Origin: Labrys monachus
GTDB taxonomy: Bacteria; Pseudomonadota; Alphaproteobacteria; Rhizobiales; Labraceae
Assembly: GCF_030814655.1 (NCBI RefSeq)
Contig: NZ_JAUSVK010000001.1
Span: 1,879,501 to 1,943,500 of the forward strand
Direction of reading: 5' to 3'
DNA length: 64,000 bases
The notes below the pieces were generated by a model. The model made no database searches, had not been told where the DNA came from, and saw nothing but the letters and a program-made list of their open reading frames with translations. Positions 60,626-64,000 of the stretch are shown here, in pieces (positions within the stretch are counted from its first letter, which is position 1; each line of letters opens with the position of its first letter). The translations under genes were made by a program, and so were the position numbers.

Positions 60626-61540
60626 GGCGAGCAGCAGGATGATGGCGCCGTAGAGGATCTGCTTGACGGGCTCGGTGACGTCCAGCAGCGTCAGGAGGCT
60701 GGTGAGGACGGTGAGGATCAGCGCCCCGACGATGGTGCCGGCATAGCCGCCGCGGCCGCCGAAGATCGAGGTGCCGCCGATGATCACGCAGGCGACCGAC
60801 GGCAGAAGATAGGAATCTGCAAGACTGAGGTCGGAGGCGTTGGTGCCGCCGACGAGGACGAGGCCGGCGACGGCGGCCAGCACCGAGCAGAGCAGATAGT
60901 CGACGAACAGCACGCGCCAGACCCGGATGCCGGCGAGGTGGCACGCCTCGCGATTGTCGCCGACGGCATAGAGCAGGCGGCCGAAGCCGCTGCGGTGCAG
61001 GCCGAACAGCATCAGGGCGGCGACGGCGAGCCACAGGAAGAGATCGACCGGCACGAGGCCGAAAACCTTGCCGGCGCCGAGCGTCTGGATGAAGGCGGGC
61101 ACATGGGGCTGGCTCGCCAGCATCTGCTGGCTGTAGACGATCATCACGCCGCTCGTCATCAGTCCGGTGCCGAGCGTCATGATCAGCGGCTGCACCCTCA
61201 GGAGGGCGACGCCGATGCCGTTGACGGCACCGACGACGACGCCGAGCGCCAGGGCGATGCCGAGGGCGGGGACGTCGCCGGAGGTGGCGTTCGTCGCCAG
61301 CAGATAGGCGGCGGCGGTGGCGACGCTGGCGACAGACAGGTCGATGCCGCCGGTGAGCATCACTAGCGTCTGCCCGGCGCCCATGATGGCGAGCGGGGCT
61401 GCGAACAGCAGGACGTTGGAGGTCCACAGCGGCGTCACCGTTCCCGGCCGTGCGACCTCGACGCCGGCGACGAAGAGCGCCAGGAGAAGCACCAGCGCGA
61501 AGATGGTGCGGTTGCGCAGGAAATCGAGGACTGCCGTCAT
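60599..61540 (-). CDS. Sugar ABC transporter permease, RbsC type (second copy)
   Basis: A 313-aa inner-membrane permease with the RbsC-family stretch GQTLVMLTGGIDLSVASVAT, LIMTLGTGLMTSGVMIV, AVGDNREACHLAGI and the C-terminal SVACVIIGGTSIFGGRGGYA. It overlaps the preceding permease by ATGA. The two permeases are different sequences and probably form a heterodimeric channel. Confidence 0.93.
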   Translation of the reverse strand: MTAVLDFLRNRTIFALVLLLALFVAGVEVARPGTVTPLWTSNVLLFAAPLAIMGAGQTLVMLTGGIDLSVASVATAAAYLLATNATSGDVPALGIALALGVVVGAVNGIGVALLRVQPLIMTLGTGLMTSGVMIVYSQQMLASQPHVPAFIQTLGAGKVFGLVPVDLFLWLAVAALMLFGLHRSGFGRLLYAVGDNREACHLAGIRVWRVLFVDYLLCSVLAAVAGLVLVGGTNASDLSLADSYLLPSVACVIIGGTSIFGGRGGYAGTIVGALILTVLTSLLTLLDVTEPVKQILYGAIILLLAAAYARLTA

Positions 61541-62523
61541 TTGCGGGCCTGCATGAAGCTCACGAAGCCGCCGATCATCACCACCAGCACGATCAGGGTA
61601 CCCTGGATGACCAGGCCGTAATTCGGATCTATGTTGAGGAAGACTAGGTCCATCGGGATCAGCGACAGCAGCAGGGCGGCGGCGACCGGCCCGATCATGC
61701 CGCCGCGCCCGCCATTCAGGCTGACGCCGCCGATCACCGCCGCGGCGACGCTGCCGAGCGTATAGGTGGTGCCGGCGAGCGGCGCGCCGATGCCGGTCGT
61801 CATCGTCAGTGCGATGCCGCCGGCCGCGCAGGCGATGCCGCCGAAGGTGTAGGCGAGGGTGCGGGCCACCCGCACGTCGACGCCGCTGCGGAAGGCCGCC
61901 ACCGGATCGCTGCCGGCCGCGTAGAGCAGGAGGCCGATGCGGCTGAAGCGGATCGGCAGCCAGATCGCCGCGATCACCACCGCCATGACGATGAGGGCGT
62001 TCGGCACCCATTCGGAGAGGTCGGCGCCGGAACCGATGTTGAGGAATTCTGGCGGCGCGCCGCCGCCGGGCCGCTCGAGGATGAGGAGGGCGACGCCGCC
62101 CCAGATGAAGCCGGTGGTCAGCGTGACCACGACGTCGGGAATGCGCGAGACCGCGACGACCAGCCCGTTGAGCGCACCCTGCACGGCGCCGGCGACGAGG
62201 ATGGCGGCGGCGATGAGGAGAGAATCGCGGAAGGAAGCCTGCTGCATCAGGCTCGCCGACAGCACGTTCGAGACGGCGATCAGCGAGCCGACCGACAGGT
62301 CGATGCCGCCGCTGATGACGACGATCGTCTGCGCCGCGGCGGCCATGGCGAGGGGGAGGGCGCCGAGCGCCAGCGACTGTACGTCGAAGGAGCCGAAATT
62401 GGGATGGACGAAGGCCGTCGACAGGATGGCGGCGAGGAAGACGAGGGGCATGCCATAGGCCCGGACCTGCCGGCCCAGGGCACCGAACATGCCGGATGCG
62501 CGCGAGGGGGCGACAGGGGTCAT
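61537..62523 (-). CDS. Sugar ABC transporter permease, RbsC type (first copy)
   Basis: A 328-aa inner-membrane permease. Family features are AAQTIVVISGGIDLSVGSLI, VVTLTTGFIWGGVALLI, AAGSDPVAAFRSGV and VAAAVIGGVSLNGGRGGMIG. It is coupled to the ATPase gene before it by an ATGA overlap and to the second permease gene after it in the same way. Confidence 0.93.
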   Translation of the reverse strand: MTPVAPSRASGMFGALGRQVRAYGMPLVFLAAILSTAFVHPNFGSFDVQSLALGALPLAMAAAAQTIVVISGGIDLSVGSLIAVSNVLSASLMQQASFRDSLLIAAAILVAGAVQGALNGLVVAVSRIPDVVVTLTTGFIWGGVALLILERPGGGAPPEFLNIGSGADLSEWVPNALIVMAVVIAAIWLPIRFSRIGLLLYAAGSDPVAAFRSGVDVRVARTLAYTFGGIACAAGGIALTMTTGIGAPLAGTTYTLGSVAAAVIGGVSLNGGRGGMIGPVAAALLLSLIPMDLVFLNIDPNYGLVIQGTLIVLVVMIGGFVSFMQARK

Positions 62524-64000
62524 GGATGGGCCTCCACGGCATCGGGAGCGGACAGTCCGTGGGCGGCGTGGAGCAGGCGGGCTTCGTCGGCCTCCCCCGC
62601 ATCCATGGCGCCGGAGATGCGGCCGCCGAACAGCACGATGGCGCGGTCGCAGGCGAGGCGGATCTCGGGAAGCTCCGAGGTGAACAGCAGCACGGAGGCG
62701 CCCTGGGCCGCGATCTCGCGCAGCAGGGCATAGATCTGCCGTTTCGTGCCGATATCGATGCCGCGCGTCGGGTCGAAGCACAGCAGCGTGCGGAAGCCCG
62801 AGGCCAGCCAGCGTGCGATCACCACCTTCTGCTGGTTGCCGCCGCTGAGCCGGCGCAGTTCCGGCGAGGCGCGCGTGTCGATCTGCAGCCGGCGGACGGC
62901 ATCGTCGACGCGCCGCTTCTCCTCATCCATGGCGATCGGGCCCCAGGCCCGCAGGCGGCCGAAGGCGGCGAGGGCGACGTTCTCGCGGATCGAACGCTGC
63001 TGGAGCAGGGCCTGCAGCCGGTTGGCGGGCACCAGCACCAGCCCGGCCCGGATGGCATCGGCCGGATGGCGCAGGCGCAGCACCTCCCCATGGGTGCGGA
63101 TTTCGCCGGAAGAGGCCCGGCGCACGCCGGCGATGCAATCGAAGAGTTCCTCCTGCCCCTGTCCTTCGAGCGCGGCGACGCCGAGGACCTCGCCCGGCGC
63201 GACCCGGAAGGAGACGCCACGCAGCGCATGGCCATAGGCGAGATCGCGCACCTCGATCGCCGCGGGCCGATCCGCCACGGCGGCGGAGGCACGCCGCGCG
63301 GGCGCTTCGGCAGCGGCCCTCGCGACGTCGGTGCCGAGCATCATGTCGACGATCCGGCTCTCGGCGCCCGCCGTCGGGGTGACGCCGACCGTGATGCCGT
63401 CGCGCAGCACCGTCGCGCGGTCGCACAAGGCGGCGACCTCGGCCATGCGGTGCGAGATGAAGATGACGCTCCTGCCGCTCCGGCGCCATTCGCGCACCAG
63501 GGCGAAGACGCGCTCCGACAGATCGACGGGAAGGGCCGCCGTGATCTCGTCGAGCAGCAGGATGCTGGGATTGGAAGCGATGGCGCGCGACAGGTCGATC
63601 AGCCGCAGCAGCGCGAAATCGATGTCGCGGGCTGTGCGGGAGAGATCGATGTGGTCGATGCCGAGATCGCGCATCGCCGCCTTGACGGCATCGAGGGGGA
63701 CGCGTGCCAGCCGCATGTTCTGGGCGACGGTGAGGTCCGGCACGATGGCCGGGTCCTGGTAGACGGAAACGATGCCGGCCTTGCGCGCTTCGGCGGGCGA
63801 GCGGAACACGCTCGCCTTGCCGGACAGCGCGATCTCGCCGGCATCGGCCGGAAAGACGCCGGTGATGATCTTGACGAGGGTGCTCTTGCCGGCGCCGTTG
63901 GCGCCCATCAGGGCATGGACCTCGCCCGCCCGCACCTCGAGGTCGGCCGAACGCAGCGCCACCACCGAATCGAAGCGCTTGGCGACGCCGCGGATGCGCA
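62520..64000 (-). CDS. Sugar ABC transporter ATPase, RbsA type, 5' end beyond the window
   Basis: A double-domain ATPase of the ribose-type importers, open at the right window edge, so only the first few N-terminal residues are missing. The first domain has Walker A GANGAGKSTLVK and Walker B ILLLDEITAALPVD (with a weakly conserved signature, FALLRLIDLSRAI). The second has a degenerate Walker A (ALEGQGQEEL), signature LSGGNQQKVVIARWLA and FDPTRGIDIGT. The frame continues upstream as GVAKRFDSVVALRSADLEV. A substrate-binding protein gene is not found downstream and is expected beyond the edge. Confidence 0.93.
   Translation of the reverse strand, partial: RIRGVAKRFDSVVALRSADLEVRAGEVHALMGANGAGKSTLVKIITGVFPADAGEIALSGKASVFRSPAEARKAGIVSVYQDPAIVPDLTVAQNMRLARVPLDAVKAAMRDLGIDHIDLSRTARDIDFALLRLIDLSRAIASNPSILLLDEITAALPVDLSERVFALVREWRRSGRSVIFISHRMAEVAALCDRATVLRDGITVGVTPTAGAESRIVDMMLGTDVARAAAEAPARRASAAVADRPAAIEVRDLAYGHALRGVSFRVAPGEVLGVAALEGQGQEELFDCIAGVRRASSGEIRTHGEVLRLRHPADAIRAGLVLVPANRLQALLQQRSIRENVALAAFGRLRAWGPIAMDEEKRRVDDAVRRLQIDTRASPELRRLSGGNQQKVVIARWLASGFRTLLCFDPTRGIDIGTKRQIYALLREIAAQGASVLLFTSELPEIRLACDRAIVLFGGRISGAMDAGEADEARLLHAAHGLSAPDAVEAHP

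Noticed and set aside
1-64000. tRNA, rRNA, CRISPR arrays, insertion sequences
   Set aside because: No tRNA-like cloverleaf, no regularly spaced direct repeats and no transposase or integrase motifs were found on either strand.

Overview
The window is about 64 kb of GC-rich DNA from an alphaproteobacterium, most likely a member of the Hyphomicrobiales (Rhizobiales). The reasons are the consistently C- or G-ending codons, the complete hopanoid (hpn) locus with the alphaproteobacterial gene set and order, a cyoABCD quinol oxidase, the many ABC importers for scavenged compounds, and short intergenic hairpin elements of the kind common in that order. The genus cannot be named from the sequence alone. 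I see no rRNA, tRNA, CRISPR array, transposase or phage gene.

Layout. (1) 1-6012: a plus-strand run of a divergent GroEL-like chaperonin (cut by the window edge), a small unknown protein, an AcoR-type sigma-54 activator, two small helical proteins, a WD40 propeller and a 59-residue protein. Its function is unknown, and it is one of two candidates here for an undescribed system. (2) 6104-7135: a stand-alone ATP-dependent DNA ligase. (3) 7218-13092: an IclR regulator, a glycerol-kinase-like FGGY kinase, two FAD oxidoreductases (one carrying a C-terminal Cys4 iron-sulfur domain) and a divergent DeoR regulator, which looks like a polyol or polyol-phosphate oxidation module. (4) 13233-25695: a catabolic cluster with a class II aldolase, a PuuE-type deacetylase, an unusual SDR, a GlxA/AraC regulator, a dihydropyrimidinase/hydantoinase, a peptide-type ABC importer and a thiamine-pyrophosphate enzyme. 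It probably imports and opens a cyclic amide-like compound, but the substrate is unknown. (5) 26043-30076: cyoABCD, the cytochrome bo-type ubiquinol oxidase. (6) 30290-31300: a STAS protein next to a GPP34 (GOLPH3-like) protein.

(7) 31890-51744: hopanoid synthesis. Dxs and IspH supply isoprenoid precursors. HpnC, HpnD and HpnE make squalene, and HpnF cyclises it to hopene. HpnH and HpnG add and process the adenosyl side chain. HpnI, HpnK and HpnJ build the cyclitol-type headgroup, and HpnN exports hopanoids to the outer membrane. HpnA, HpnB and HpnL are accessory. The hpnA-B-C-D-E-F genes overlap at every junction. (8) 51878-57379: a GntR regulator divergent from a ribose-type ABC importer and a sugar epimerase/isomerase. 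(9) 57540-59010: an AT-rich stretch in front of a class 3 lipase. (10) 59044-60562: an AsnC/Lrp regulator divergent from arginase. (11) 60599-64000: two ribose-type permeases and an ATPase that runs off the window end.

Most catabolic modules carry their own regulator from a different family (sigma-54, IclR, DeoR, GlxA, GntR, AsnC). Three convergent junctions are closed by clear stem-loops, the best being a 17-bp perfect stem at 60583-60625.
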